Positions 23,004 through 31,113 of a DNA stretch of 64,000 bases are shown here, in pieces. Position numbers and translations under genes: made by a program. How positions within the stretch are numbered: position 1 is the stretch's first letter; every line of letters begins with the position of its first letter. The notes under the pieces are model-generated. The model had not been told where the DNA came from. It ran no database searches and saw only the letters and a program-made list of their open reading frames with translations. The DNA lies in assembly GCF_006716445.1 (NCBI RefSeq), contig NZ_VFPA01000003.1:1364001-1428000 (forward strand). The letters run 5' to 3'. This DNA is from Pseudonocardia kunmingensis. Its GTDB lineage: Bacteria; Actinomycetota; Actinomycetes; Mycobacteriales; Pseudonocardiaceae.

Positions 23004-23080
23004 GGGACTCGCGCTGTTCGAACGCGAGACTCGCCCTGTCGAAACGGGAGACTCGCCCTGTTCGAACGGGAGACTCGCGG
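23004..23080. repeat. 22-bp tandem repeat, about 3.5 units, inside the importer operon
   Basis: Units at 23004-23025, 23026-23047 and 23048-23069, plus a partial one from 23070. Consensus GAGACTCGCCCTGTTCGAAC then GG, with an internal GTTCGAAC palindrome in two of the three. It lies between the two permease genes. No spacers, so not CRISPR; possibly a processing, attenuation or slippage-prone element. Confidence 0.75.
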
Positions 23081-23088
23081 GGTGGGGG

Positions 23089-24063
23089 TCAGCCATCGGC
23101 CACCACCCTCGGGTCGGCGAGGGCGACGGCGACGTCGGCCAGCAGGGAGCCCGCCAGCACCGCGGCCGTGGCCAGTACCGAGAGGGCCGCGAGCATCGGG
23201 AAGTCGACGGCCAGGGCCGCGGTCACCACCGCCTCGGCGATGCCCGGCCACGAGAACACCGTCTCGACCAGCACCGCGCCCGTCACCAGCTCCGGGATCC
23301 GGGTGCCCAGCAGCGTGACGAACGGCAGCAGCGCCGTGGGCAGCGCGTGCCGCAGCACCACGGTGCGCTCGCGCAGGCCCCGCGCCCGGGCGCCCGTCAC
23401 GTGGTCCTCGCCGAGCGCGCCCAGCAGCGAGGAGCGCACGTGCAGCACCAGCCACGGCGTCTGCGAGACGCCCAGGACGAGCGCGGGCAGCACCAGATGC
23501 CGGGCCACCTGCCCGACCGAGAGCGCCGCGCCCGCGTCGGTGAGCCCGGCGACCGGCAGCCAGCCCAGGCCCAGCGCGAACACGGCGATCGCGACGAGCG
23601 CCAGCACGAACGGCGGGATCCCCTCCATCGCGTGGCCGATCGCGGTCACCGCGCGGTCGAACGCCCCGCCCTGCCGCCACGCCGCGACGGTGCCGGCCAC
23701 CAGCGCCAGCACGACGGCGACGACCAGCGCCGTGCTCACCAGCAGCAGCGTCCACGGCAGCCGCTCGGCGACGACCTGCTCCACGGGCTGCCGGAACGCC
23801 CGGCTCGTTCCGAGGTCCCCCGACAGCACCCCGGACAGCCAGCGCCCCAGCTGCTGGAACACGCCGTCGTCGAGCCCGAGGCGCTCCCGGGTGGCGGCGA
23901 TGTCGGCGTCGGACGCGGAGAAGATGTCGACGCCGTAGTACTGGTAGACGGGGTCGAACGGGGACGCCGCGGCGAGCAGGAACACCCCGACCGCGACGAT
24001 CCCCAGCACCGGCACCGCGAACGCCAGCCGGCGCGCGACGAGCAGGCCGATCTCCCGGCTCAC
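23089..24063 (-). CDS. ABC importer permease, NikB/DppB-like
   Basis: 324 residues with the B-type permease layout: an N-terminal helix (LLVARRLAFAVPVLGIVAVGVFLLA), a large extracytoplasmic loop with RERLGLDDGVFQQLGRWLSGVLSGDLGTS, then five helices. The EAA-type loop is HVTGARARGLRERTVVLRHALPTALLP. The GTG start overlaps the binding-protein stop (GTGA). Confidence 0.88.
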   Translation of the reverse strand: MSREIGLLVARRLAFAVPVLGIVAVGVFLLAAASPFDPVYQYYGVDIFSASDADIAATRERLGLDDGVFQQLGRWLSGVLSGDLGTSRAFRQPVEQVVAERLPWTLLLVSTALVVAVVLALVAGTVAAWRQGGAFDRAVTAIGHAMEGIPPFVLALVAIAVFALGLGWLPVAGLTDAGAALSVGQVARHLVLPALVLGVSQTPWLVLHVRSSLLGALGEDHVTGARARGLRERTVVLRHALPTALLPFVTLLGTRIPELVTGAVLVETVFSWPGIAEAVVTAALAVDFPMLAALSVLATAAVLAGSLLADVAVALADPRVVADG

Positions 24064-25652
24064 GAGCGCGGCGTCCAGTCCTCGACGTTCCACCACGGGC
24101 CCCACGTGGTGCCGTGGGTGTGCGGGTCGACGACCTCCTGGTAGCCGTCCCAGCGCTCGCGCACCAGGTAGGAGTGGTCGAGGAAGGCGAGGAAGACGAA
24201 ACCGGGCGCGGCCGCGTAGGCGCGCTGCCACTCCTTGACGGCCGCCACGCGCGCGGCCTGGTCGGTGGCGCGCCGGGCGGCGTCCAGACCCGCGTCGACC
24301 GCCGGGTTGGCGTAGAACGCCGGGTTGTTGAACCCGTCGCCGCCGTAGGAGCTGTGCAGCAGCGGGTAGCTCACGAGGTCCGGGTCGAACGGGGACCCGC
24401 CCCCGAGCACCAGCGCGTCCGCGCCCATCCGCGGTTCGATGGCCTCCCAGCCCAGCCCCTCGAGCGCGACGTCGACGCCGACCGCGCGGGCGTCGGAGGT
24501 GAACGCCTGCGCGAAGTCGCGGCGGATCGTGTCGCTCGCCGGGTACATCAGCGTGAACCGGGCGGGCACGCCGTCACGGGCCCGCGTGCCATCCGCGCCG
24601 CGGACCCAGCCCGCCGCGTCGAGGATCCGCTCGGCCTCGGCCCGGTCGAACGAGAACTGCGCGCTGGGCTCGGCGTACTCGGACAGCACCTCGGGGATCG
24701 GCGTGGACGCGGGCGCGCCCCGGCCCGCGAACAAGGCGTCGATCATGCCCTGGCGGTCGACGGCGTGGTTGAGCGCCAGCCGGATCGCCGGGTCGCCGGT
24801 CACCGGGTGGCTGCTCGGCAGCGTGATCGTGCGGTAGTCGGCGCTCGGGTGGTGGTGCACCGCGTACTCCGAGCCTGCGAACGTCTCGGCGAGCGCGGGC
24901 GGGAGCACGGTGCCGTCGAACTCACCCGCCCGCAGGCGCTGCGCGCGGGTGTTGTCGTCCACGGCGAAGACGAGGTCGAGCGTGCGCACGGCGGGAGCGC
25001 CGCCCCAGTACTGCGGGTTGGCCTCCAGCCGCATCGAGGTGCCGCGCCGCCACTCGACCAGCCGGTAGGGCCCGGTGCCGACCGGCTGCGTCCCGAACGC
25101 CGACTCCGCGAGCGGCGCGGGCACCGCCACCGCCTCGGCCGGGACGATGCCCAGCGTCAGCCGGTGCGCGAACGCGGAGTCCGGTTGGGTGAGCCGGAAC
25201 CGGACGGTCCGCGGGTCCAGTGCCTCGACGCCGGCCAGCGTGCGGTGGTCGGAGCGGACCGTGGAGGCGTAGGCCGGGTCGAGCAGCGCGGTGTAGGTCG
25301 CGACCACGTCCTGGGAGTCGAACGCCGACCCGTCGTGGAACGTGACGCCTTCGCGCAGCGCCACGGTGTAGGACAGCCCGTCGGCGCCGGGCCGGGGCAG
25401 CTCCGCGGCGAGGGCGGGCTGCAGCTGCCGGTCGGCGTCGTGCGCCACGAGCCCGTCGAAGATCTTGGACGCACCCTCGACGCCGTAGCCGAGCAGCGGG
25501 TGCAGGCTCTCGGGCTCGTATCCGTCGGCCAGCACCATCGCGGCGGGATCCCCGCCCGCGCCGGCCGCACCCCCCGGGGCGGTCGGCGCGGAGCACCCGG
25601 CGACCGCCGCGAGGAGGACGGCAGCGATCACGAGCGGGGTGCGGCGGTTCAC
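24060..25652 (-). CDS. ABC importer substrate-binding lipoprotein (SBP family 5, probably NikA-like)
   Basis: 530 residues. The GTG at 25652 gives a clean lipoprotein signal ending in VAGC, so the protein is tethered outside the membrane. The mature part is a family-5 peptide/nickel-binding protein: LHPLLGYGVEGASKIFDGLV, VALREGVTFHDGSAFDSQDVVATY, GTGPYRLVEWRRG, and NHAVDRQGMIDALF in the usual places. Family 5 covers peptides, nickel chelates and others. Nickel is inferred because the shared upstream gap carries a Nur-box-like site and the divergent gene is a superoxide dismutase, the same pair Nur controls in Streptomyces coelicolor. A peptide substrate remains possible. Confidence 0.82.
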   Translation of the reverse strand: MNRRTPLVIAAVLLAAVAGCSAPTAPGGAAGAGGDPAAMVLADGYEPESLHPLLGYGVEGASKIFDGLVAHDADRQLQPALAAELPRPGADGLSYTVALREGVTFHDGSAFDSQDVVATYTALLDPAYASTVRSDHRTLAGVEALDPRTVRFRLTQPDSAFAHRLTLGIVPAEAVAVPAPLAESAFGTQPVGTGPYRLVEWRRGTSMRLEANPQYWGGAPAVRTLDLVFAVDDNTRAQRLRAGEFDGTVLPPALAETFAGSEYAVHHHPSADYRTITLPSSHPVTGDPAIRLALNHAVDRQGMIDALFAGRGAPASTPIPEVLSEYAEPSAQFSFDRAEAERILDAAGWVRGADGTRARDGVPARFTLMYPASDTIRRDFAQAFTSDARAVGVDVALEGLGWEAIEPRMGADALVLGGGSPFDPDLVSYPLLHSSYGGDGFNNPAFYANPAVDAGLDAARRATDQAARVAAVKEWQRAYAAAPGFVFLAFLDHSYLVRERWDGYQEVVDPHTHGTTWGPWWNVEDWTPRS

Positions 25653-25671
25653 GGCCGGACGGTAGCCACAG

Positions 25672-25688
25672 TTGCGAGTCACTGGCAA
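25672..25688. promoter_or_regulatory. Nur-box-like operator between the importer operon and sodF
   Basis: TTGCGA-N5-TGGCAA, differing at two positions from TTGCAA-N5-TTGCAA. It lies 19 bp upstream of the nikA-like start and 52 bp upstream of the superoxide dismutase start, well placed for dual repression by a nickel-bound Fur-family regulator. Confidence 0.55.
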
Positions 25689-25740
25689 GAGCGTGAGGAT
25701 CGCTCCTGCACCGTTCACGATCTACCGCGAGGAAGTGCCC

Positions 25741-26343
25741 ATGGACCGGTACACGCTGCCCGACCTGCCCTACGACTACGGCGCACTCGCCCCGCACATC
25801 GCCGGCGAGATCATGGAGCTGCACCACTCCAAGCACCACCAGACCTACGTCACCGCCGCCAACCAGACCCTCGACAAGCTCGCCGCCGCCCGCGAGTCCG
25901 GCGACTTCGGCGCCATCGTCGGCCTGGAGAAGACCCTCGCCTTCAACCTCGGCGGCCACGTCAACCACTCGATCTTCTGGAACAACCTCTCCCCCGACGG
26001 CGGCGGGAAGCCCCAGGGCGAGCTCGCCGCCGCCGTCGACGAGCACTTCGGCTCCTTCGACGCCTTCCAGGCCCACTTCACCGCCGTCGCCACCACCATC
26101 CAGGGCTCCGGCTGGGCCATCCTCGGCTGGGACACCCTCGGCCAGCAGCTGCTCATCCACCAGCTCTACGACCAGCAGGCCAACCTCCCCGCCGGCCAGA
26201 TCCCCCTGGTCATGCTCGACATGTGGGAGCACGCCTTCTACCTGCAGTACAAGAACGTGAAGCCGGACTACGTGAAGGCCTGGTGGAACGTCGTGAACTG
26301 GGCGGACGCGCAGGCGCGCTTCGAGAAGGCGCGCGGGGTCTGA
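25741..26343 (+). CDS. Superoxide dismutase, Fe/Mn family
   Basis: 200 residues. Metal ligands of the family are visible: His in MELHHSKHHQTYV, His in GGHVNHSIFW, and Asp/His in DMWEHAFYLQY. It disproportionates superoxide in the cytoplasm (no signal peptide). Length and motif order match actinomycete SodF/SodA; Fe versus Mn cannot be settled by eye. The ATG follows GAGGAAG. It is divergent from a probable nickel importer, and the shared Nur-like box suggests repression when nickel is plentiful and a Ni-SOD can take over; no sodN is in the window. A perfect hairpin follows the stop. Confidence 0.93.
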   Translation: MDRYTLPDLPYDYGALAPHIAGEIMELHHSKHHQTYVTAANQTLDKLAAARESGDFGAIVGLEKTLAFNLGGHVNHSIFWNNLSPDGGGKPQGELAAAVDEHFGSFDAFQAHFTAVATTIQGSGWAILGWDTLGQQLLIHQLYDQQANLPAGQIPLVMLDMWEHAFYLQYKNVKPDYVKAWWNVVNWADAQARFEKARGV

Positions 26344-26351
26344 TCCCCCTT

Positions 26352-26408
26352 CCGCAACGAACGGCACTTTCGTCGCTACCTAGCCGACGAAAGTGCCGTT
26401 CGTTGCGG
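26352..26408. repeat. Dispersed 50-bp hairpin, copy 2 (perfect 24-bp stem)
   Basis: Arms 26352-26375 and 26385-26408 are perfectly complementary with a 9-nt loop containing CCTAG. It starts 8 bp after the superoxide dismutase stop and can end that transcript. Same family as copies at 1468, 51650 and 52723. Confidence 0.8.
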
Positions 26409-26594
26409 GAGGCGGGTCCAGCTGAGCCGGCTACGCGACATATGTCGTAGGTCACGGGGGCCGTTGTGGCCGACCTCGGACCGGCACCGCCGAAGCCTTG
26501 TGACGGGGCGTGCGGACTGGCAAGACTGGGGCGGTCTCCGGTCGGGCCGGCGAGGGCCCGTCGGGCGGGCAGGACGCTGGACGAAGGGGTCGGC

Positions 26595-27878
26595 GTGGCG
26601 GGAAGGGTGGTCGAATCCGGTGCCGGGTGCGCCGTGCCGGTGGCGCAGTGCCCCGAGTGCGGCGGGTCGGTCGGCGCGGTGGTCGAGGACGCCCGGCACG
26701 GGCAGCGCCGCCTCGTCGCGATCGCCCGGGCGGCGGGGAGCGTCGCGGACGCCGCGTCGCTGTCGGTCACCCTCGACGTGGTCGCGCGCGAGGTCGTGCA
26801 GGCCGAGCAGATCGCCGCCGTGCAGATCCTGCGGGTCGAGGGCGGCAGCATGCGCGTCGTCGGCAAGGCGGGGTTCACCGGCGCGGAGGACTTCACCGAG
26901 CGGTTCGAGGAGTGCCGCCGGCTCGGCGCGCGGATGATGTTCGTCGAGGCGTTCGCGACGCGGCGGCGCATCGTCGTGGCGCACCGCAAGGCCGCCGTGC
27001 TCGCCGACCCCAGGTGGGCCCCGCTGCACGCCATCATGGGCGCCCCGGCGTGGGACAGCTTCGCCGCCGTCCCGCTCGTCGTGCGGGGCCGCGCCGTCGG
27101 CGTGCTGAACGCCTTCTACGAGCCCGGCGAGATCCCCGGCCCGGCCGCGCTGGAGTTCCTGGAGGCCATGGCCGACCAGGCCGCCACGGCCGTCGACTCC
27201 GCCGACCTGCTCGCCCGCTCCCGCCACGACGCCCAGCTCGCCGAGCGGGCCCGGCTGGCCCGCGAGCTGCACGACTCCGTGGTGCAGCAGGTCTTCTCGA
27301 TGCGCATGCAGGCCAAGGCCCTGCGGGCGCAGGTCGAGCCCGGGCGCACGAGCAGCCCGGAACGGGTGCGCGCGGTCGCCGACGAGCTGCTCGACCTCGC
27401 CCAGAACGCACTCGCCGACCTGCGCGGCCTCGTGGTGGCGCTGCATCCCGTCGAGCTGCTCGAGAACGGCCTCGCGGGTGCCGTGCGCCAGCACGCGCAT
27501 TCCGTGCAGACCGCCTCCGGGCTACGGGTCGACGTCGAGGTCGACGACCGGCCCCCCGAGCTGCCGACCGAGCTGCAGGAGGACCTCTACCGCATCGTCC
27601 AGGAGGCGTTGCACAACGTGGTCAAGCACGCGGGCGCCTCGCGGGCCCGCGTCCGGATCGGGACGGACGGCCCCCGCGACGGGGACCACGTGCTGGTGGA
27701 GGTGTCCGACGACGGCATCGGCATGGACGCCGGTGCGCGCCGCGCCGACGCGCTCGGGCTCGTGTCGATGCGGGAACGGGCGCAGCGCTGGGGAGGGCTC
27801 ATGGAGATCGGCAACGAGGGACGGGGCTGCCGCGTGCGGGTACGGGTGCCTGCCGCGCGAGCGGAGGGCGGGCGGTGA
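26595..27878 (+). CDS. Sensor histidine kinase, GAF domain plus NarL-type (HisKA_3) kinase
   Basis: About 427 residues. A short N-terminal segment with CPECGG precedes a GAF sensor domain (~residues 50-205, with AWDSFAAVPLVVRGRAVGVLNAFY). Then comes the dimerisation helix RLARELHDSVVQQVFSM with the phospho-acceptor His, and a HATPase domain (IVQEALHNVVKHAGAS, VSDDGIGMD, GLVSMRERA). No membrane helix: a soluble sensor for a small intracellular ligand. The GTG at 26595 is chosen for its GAAGGGG ribosome site; an upstream GTG at 26466 would add 43 poorly conserved residues. Its stop overlaps the response regulator start. Confidence 0.88.
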   Translation: MAGRVVESGAGCAVPVAQCPECGGSVGAVVEDARHGQRRLVAIARAAGSVADAASLSVTLDVVAREVVQAEQIAAVQILRVEGGSMRVVGKAGFTGAEDFTERFEECRRLGARMMFVEAFATRRRIVVAHRKAAVLADPRWAPLHAIMGAPAWDSFAAVPLVVRGRAVGVLNAFYEPGEIPGPAALEFLEAMADQAATAVDSADLLARSRHDAQLAERARLARELHDSVVQQVFSMRMQAKALRAQVEPGRTSSPERVRAVADELLDLAQNALADLRGLVVALHPVELLENGLAGAVRQHAHSVQTASGLRVDVEVDDRPPELPTELQEDLYRIVQEALHNVVKHAGASRARVRIGTDGPRDGDHVLVEVSDDGIGMDAGARRADALGLVSMRERAQRWGGLMEIGNEGRGCRVRVRVPAARAEGGR

Positions 27879-28561
27879 GCACGGCGGTGTCGGGCACGGC
27901 GTCGGACGTCATCGGGGTGCTGGTCGTCGACGACCACGCCGTCGTGCGCCGCGGCCTGTCCGCCTACCTGGAGAGCACCGACGGGATCCAGGTCGTCGAC
28001 GAGGCGGTGGACGGGCAGGACGCGCTCGTCCGGCTCCGGCGCCTCGCCGGTGCGGGCCGGCTCCCGCAGGTCGTGCTCATGGACGTGCTGATGCCGCGGA
28101 TGGACGGGATCACGGCGATCGGGGCAGTCCTCGCCGCGCACCCCGGGCTGCGCGTCGTCGTCCTCACCAGCTTCGGGGAGCTGGAACGCGTGCAGGCCGC
28201 GCTGCAGGCGGGCGCGGCCGGGTACCTGCTCAAGGACGCCGACCCGGACGAGGTCGCCGCCGCGATCCGCGCCGCCCACCGCGGCGATGTGCACCTCGAC
28301 CCGGCCGTCGCCGGCCGGCTCACCCGCCACCTCGTGTCCCCGCCCACCGGGCTCGCGGCGCTGACCGCACGGGAGCGCAGCATCCTCGCGCTGGTGGCCC
28401 GCGGCCTGTCCAACCGCCAGATCGCCGCCGAGCTCCACATCAGCGAGCGGACCGCACGCACCCACGTCAGCCACGTGCTCACGAAGCTGCAGCTGTCCTC
28501 GCGGACGCAGGCGGCGCTCGTCGCCATCCGGGAGGGGTTGGTCCCCCCGCCCGGCGCGTGA
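27875..28561 (+). CDS. NarL/FixJ-family response regulator
   Basis: 228 residues. Receiver domain: acidic pocket VVDDHAVV, phosphorylation Asp in VVLMDVLMPRMDG, switch Thr in VVLTSFGE, Lys in LLKDAD. C-terminal LuxR-type DNA-binding domain: LTARERSILALVARGLSNRQIAAELHISERTARTHVSHVLTKL. The GTG start overlaps the kinase stop (GTGA), so it is the cognate partner. The next gene downstream is an IclR regulator of an aromatic-acid cluster; whether the pair controls that cluster is unknown. Confidence 0.92.
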   Translation: MSTAVSGTASDVIGVLVVDDHAVVRRGLSAYLESTDGIQVVDEAVDGQDALVRLRRLAGAGRLPQVVLMDVLMPRMDGITAIGAVLAAHPGLRVVVLTSFGELERVQAALQAGAAGYLLKDADPDEVAAAIRAAHRGDVHLDPAVAGRLTRHLVSPPTGLAALTARERSILALVARGLSNRQIAAELHISERTARTHVSHVLTKLQLSSRTQAALVAIREGLVPPPGA

Positions 28562-28608
28562 CGCGCCCGACCCACCACATCCCGGCAGACGAGGAGACGG
28601 AGGCGCCC

Positions 28609-29403
28609 ATGACGGTGATCCCCGAAGCCCCGCACACGACCCGGACCGGCGCGGCGGGCGGGTCCCGTCCGACCGCGGCGGGCCGGATGCTGTCGGTGCT
28701 CGACGCGTTCGGGCCCCGCCACCGCACCCTGTCGTTGAGCGAGATCGCGCGGCGGGCCGGGCTCACGCTGCCGACGGCCCACCGGCTCGTCGGGGAGCTG
28801 GTGGGCTGGGGGGCGCTGGAGCGCGACGACAGCGGCCGCTACTCGGTGGGGCTGCGGCTGCTGGAGCTGTCCGCGCTGGCACCGCGGGGCCTCGAGCTGC
28901 GCGAGGCCGCCTTCCCGCACCTGGAGGACCTGCACCAGGTCACCCGGGGCAACATCCACCTCGGGGTGCGCGACGGGCGGGAGGTCGTCTACATCGAGGC
29001 GATCCGGGCGCGCGGGCCCAACCCGCTCAGCAGCCGCGTCGGCGACCGCTGGCCGATGCACGCCACCGGCACCGGCCTCGTGCTGCTCGCCCACGAGGAC
29101 CCCGCGCTCCAGGAGGAGGTCCTGCGCTCGCCCCTGGAGCGCTTCAGCCCGATGACCGTGGTGGATCCCCGGGAGCTGCGCCGCCACCTCGCCCGCATCC
29201 GCCAGACCGGGGTGGCGGTGGCCCGCGGCCAGATCACGCTGCCCGACCTGGCGGTCGCCGTCCCCGTCCGCGACCCCGCGGGCCGGGTCGCGGCGGCGAT
29301 CAGCGTGGTGGTCGCGGCCGACCGGGCCCGCCCCCGCGAGCTGGCCTGCGTCCTGACGCAGGCGAGCCGAGCGATCTCCCGCACCCTGGGCCCCCGCCCC
29401 TGA
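28609..29403 (+). CDS. IclR-family regulator of the benzoylformate decarboxylase cluster
   Basis: 264 residues: winged helix-turn-helix (LSLSEIARRAGLTLPTAHRLVGELVGWGALERDD) and IclR effector domain (RGPNPLSSRVGDRWPMHATGTG, QITLPDLAVAVPV). It is strikingly similar in wording to the PobR-like protein at 14251-15021, suggesting a related aromatic acid ligand. A GAGGAGACGGAGG ribosome site precedes the ATG. It is transcribed in the same direction as mdlC and the transporter, with an operator-like repeat in the gap before mdlC. Confidence 0.87.
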   Translation: MTVIPEAPHTTRTGAAGGSRPTAAGRMLSVLDAFGPRHRTLSLSEIARRAGLTLPTAHRLVGELVGWGALERDDSGRYSVGLRLLELSALAPRGLELREAAFPHLEDLHQVTRGNIHLGVRDGREVVYIEAIRARGPNPLSSRVGDRWPMHATGTGLVLLAHEDPALQEEVLRSPLERFSPMTVVDPRELRRHLARIRQTGVAVARGQITLPDLAVAVPVRDPAGRVAAAISVVVAADRARPRELACVLTQASRAISRTLGPRP

Positions 29404-29432
29404 CCACTCGAAGCCCGCCGGTGCCGACAGCC

Positions 29433-29451
29433 CTTTCGCCTCCTGGAAGCG
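29433..29451. promoter_or_regulatory. IclR-type operator candidate upstream of mdlC
   Basis: CTTTC-N7-GGAAG, an imperfect version of the GCTTCC-N7-GGAAGC palindrome seen upstream of pobA. It lies 40-59 bp before the benzoylformate decarboxylase start, in the 88-bp gap after the IclR gene. Confidence 0.35.
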
Positions 29452-29491
29452 GGGTTGCGGCGCCGCGTCGCGCGCGGCGAGGGTCCTGGAG

Positions 29492-31087
29492 GTGACGACG
29501 GTGCGCGCGCAGGTCCACGACCTGCTGCGGTCCTGGGGGATGACGACCGTCTTCGGCAACCCCGGATCGAACGAGCTGCCGTTCCTCGACCGCTTCCCCG
29601 CCGACTTCCGCTACGTCCTCGGGCTGCACGAGGGCGCCGTGCTCGCCATGGCGGACGGCTACGCGCAGGCGACCGGGCGCGCCGCGCTGGTCAACCTGCA
29701 CGCCGCGGCCGGGCTCGGCAACGCCATGGGCAACCTCGCGAACGCGGCGCAGCAGCAGACCCCGCTCGTCGTCACGACCGGGCAGCAGGCCCGCGGCATG
29801 GTCGGCCTGGGCGCCATGCTCTCCGAGGCCCGGATGACCGAGGTGGCGCGCCCGCACGTGAAGGCCGCCTTCGAGCCCCTGCGCGCCCGGGACGTGCCGC
29901 GCACCCTCGCCGAGGCCCACCACCTCGCCGCGCTACCGCCGCGCGGCCCGGTGCTGGTGTCGCTGCCGCTGGACGACTGGGCGGCCGAGGTCGACCCGCA
30001 CGAGGTCGAGCACCTCGGCACCCGGCGGGTGGCGACCGGCGGCGGGGTCGGCGGCGGCGAGGTGGAGATGATCGCCGCCCGGCTGGCCGTCGCGCGGTCA
30101 CCGGTGCTCGTCCTCGGGCCGGAGGCCGACGCCGAGCCCGCGTTCTCCTGCGCCGTCGCGCTCGCCGAACGCGCGCGGATGCCGGTGTGGATCGCGCCGA
30201 GCCCGCCGCGTTGCCCGTTCCCGACCACGCACCCGCACTACCGCGGGGTGCTCCCGGCCGCCGTGGCGGGCGTGACGGGTGCGCTGGCCGGCCACGACCT
30301 CGTGCTGGTGGTCGGCGCCCCGGTGTTCCGCTACCACGTCGACCGCCCCGGGCCCTACCTCCCGCCCGGCGCCACGCTGGTGCTCGTCACCGCCGACCCG
30401 GGCGCCGCGGCCCGCGCCCCGATGGGCGACGCGCTGGTCGCCGACCCCGGCGCCGTGCTCGCGCGGCTCGCCGAGCAGGTCGTCGCACCGGCGGACCGGC
30501 CCGCCGTCGCGCCGCGGCCGCTGCCGGCGGCCGTCGCCGTCGAGGGTCCGCCGTTCCCGGCCGAGGCGGTGTTCGACGTGCTGGCGAAGGCGCTCCCGGC
30601 CGATGCCGTGCTGGTCAACGAGTCGACGTCGAACACAGCGGCGTTCTGGGAGCGGGTGCCGATCCGCCGGGCGGGCGGCCTGCTGTTCCCCGCCGCGGGC
30701 GGGCTCGGGTTCGGGCTGCCCGCGGCCGTCGGGGCCGCGCTCGCCGACCCGGACCGCCCGGTCGTCGCCGTGCTCGGCGACGGCGCCACCCAGTACGGCG
30801 TGCAGGGCCTGTGGACCGCGGCCCGGCACGACCTGCCGATCACCTTCCTCGTGCTGCGCAACGGCGAGTACGGCGGGCTGCGCTGGTTCACCGGGCCGCT
30901 CGGCGTGCGCGACGTTCCCGGGCTGGACCTGCCCGGCATCGACGCCGTCACGATCGCCGCGGGCTACGGCGTCCCCGGCGAGCGCGTCGAGGCGCTCGAC
31001 CAGCTGGCCGCGGCCCTCATCACGCCGCGCGACGGGCCGCTGCTGCTCGAGATCCCCGTCGCGAGCGGCGTGAGCTTCGCCGGCTGA
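29492..31087 (+). CDS. mdlC: Benzoylformate decarboxylase-like ThDP enzyme
   Basis: 531 residues of the thiamine-diphosphate decarboxylase family. The N-terminal domain has VFGNPGSNELPFLDRFP and LGLHEGAVLAMADGYAQATG (catalytic Glu). NLHAAAGLGNAMGNL is characteristic of benzoylformate decarboxylase rather than pyruvate decarboxylase or acetolactate synthase. The C-terminal ThDP/Mg motif is VLGDGATQYGVQGLWTAA ... RNGEYGG. It converts benzoylformate to benzaldehyde and CO2, the third step of mandelate degradation. No mandelate racemase or dehydrogenase is adjacent; the neighbouring MHS transporter probably imports the acid. A related 2-oxo-acid substrate is possible. Confidence 0.88.
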   Translation: MTTVRAQVHDLLRSWGMTTVFGNPGSNELPFLDRFPADFRYVLGLHEGAVLAMADGYAQATGRAALVNLHAAAGLGNAMGNLANAAQQQTPLVVTTGQQARGMVGLGAMLSEARMTEVARPHVKAAFEPLRARDVPRTLAEAHHLAALPPRGPVLVSLPLDDWAAEVDPHEVEHLGTRRVATGGGVGGGEVEMIAARLAVARSPVLVLGPEADAEPAFSCAVALAERARMPVWIAPSPPRCPFPTTHPHYRGVLPAAVAGVTGALAGHDLVLVVGAPVFRYHVDRPGPYLPPGATLVLVTADPGAAARAPMGDALVADPGAVLARLAEQVVAPADRPAVAPRPLPAAVAVEGPPFPAEAVFDVLAKALPADAVLVNESTSNTAAFWERVPIRRAGGLLFPAAGGLGFGLPAAVGAALADPDRPVVAVLGDGATQYGVQGLWTAARHDLPITFLVLRNGEYGGLRWFTGPLGVRDVPGLDLPGIDAVTIAAGYGVPGERVEALDQLAAALITPRDGPLLLEIPVASGVSFAG

Positions 31088-31113
31088 TCCGTCCTTCTCC
31101 CCCGGAGGTGCCC

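Noticed and set aside
23004..23080. CRISPR array
   Set aside because: The 22-bp units are directly adjacent without spacers and no cas genes are present.
26341..26352. An s-SodF-like small RNA (3-prime UTR of sodF pairing with sodN mRNA)
   Set aside because: The C-rich stretch after the stop is suggestive, but without a sodN sequence in the window the pairing cannot be tested.
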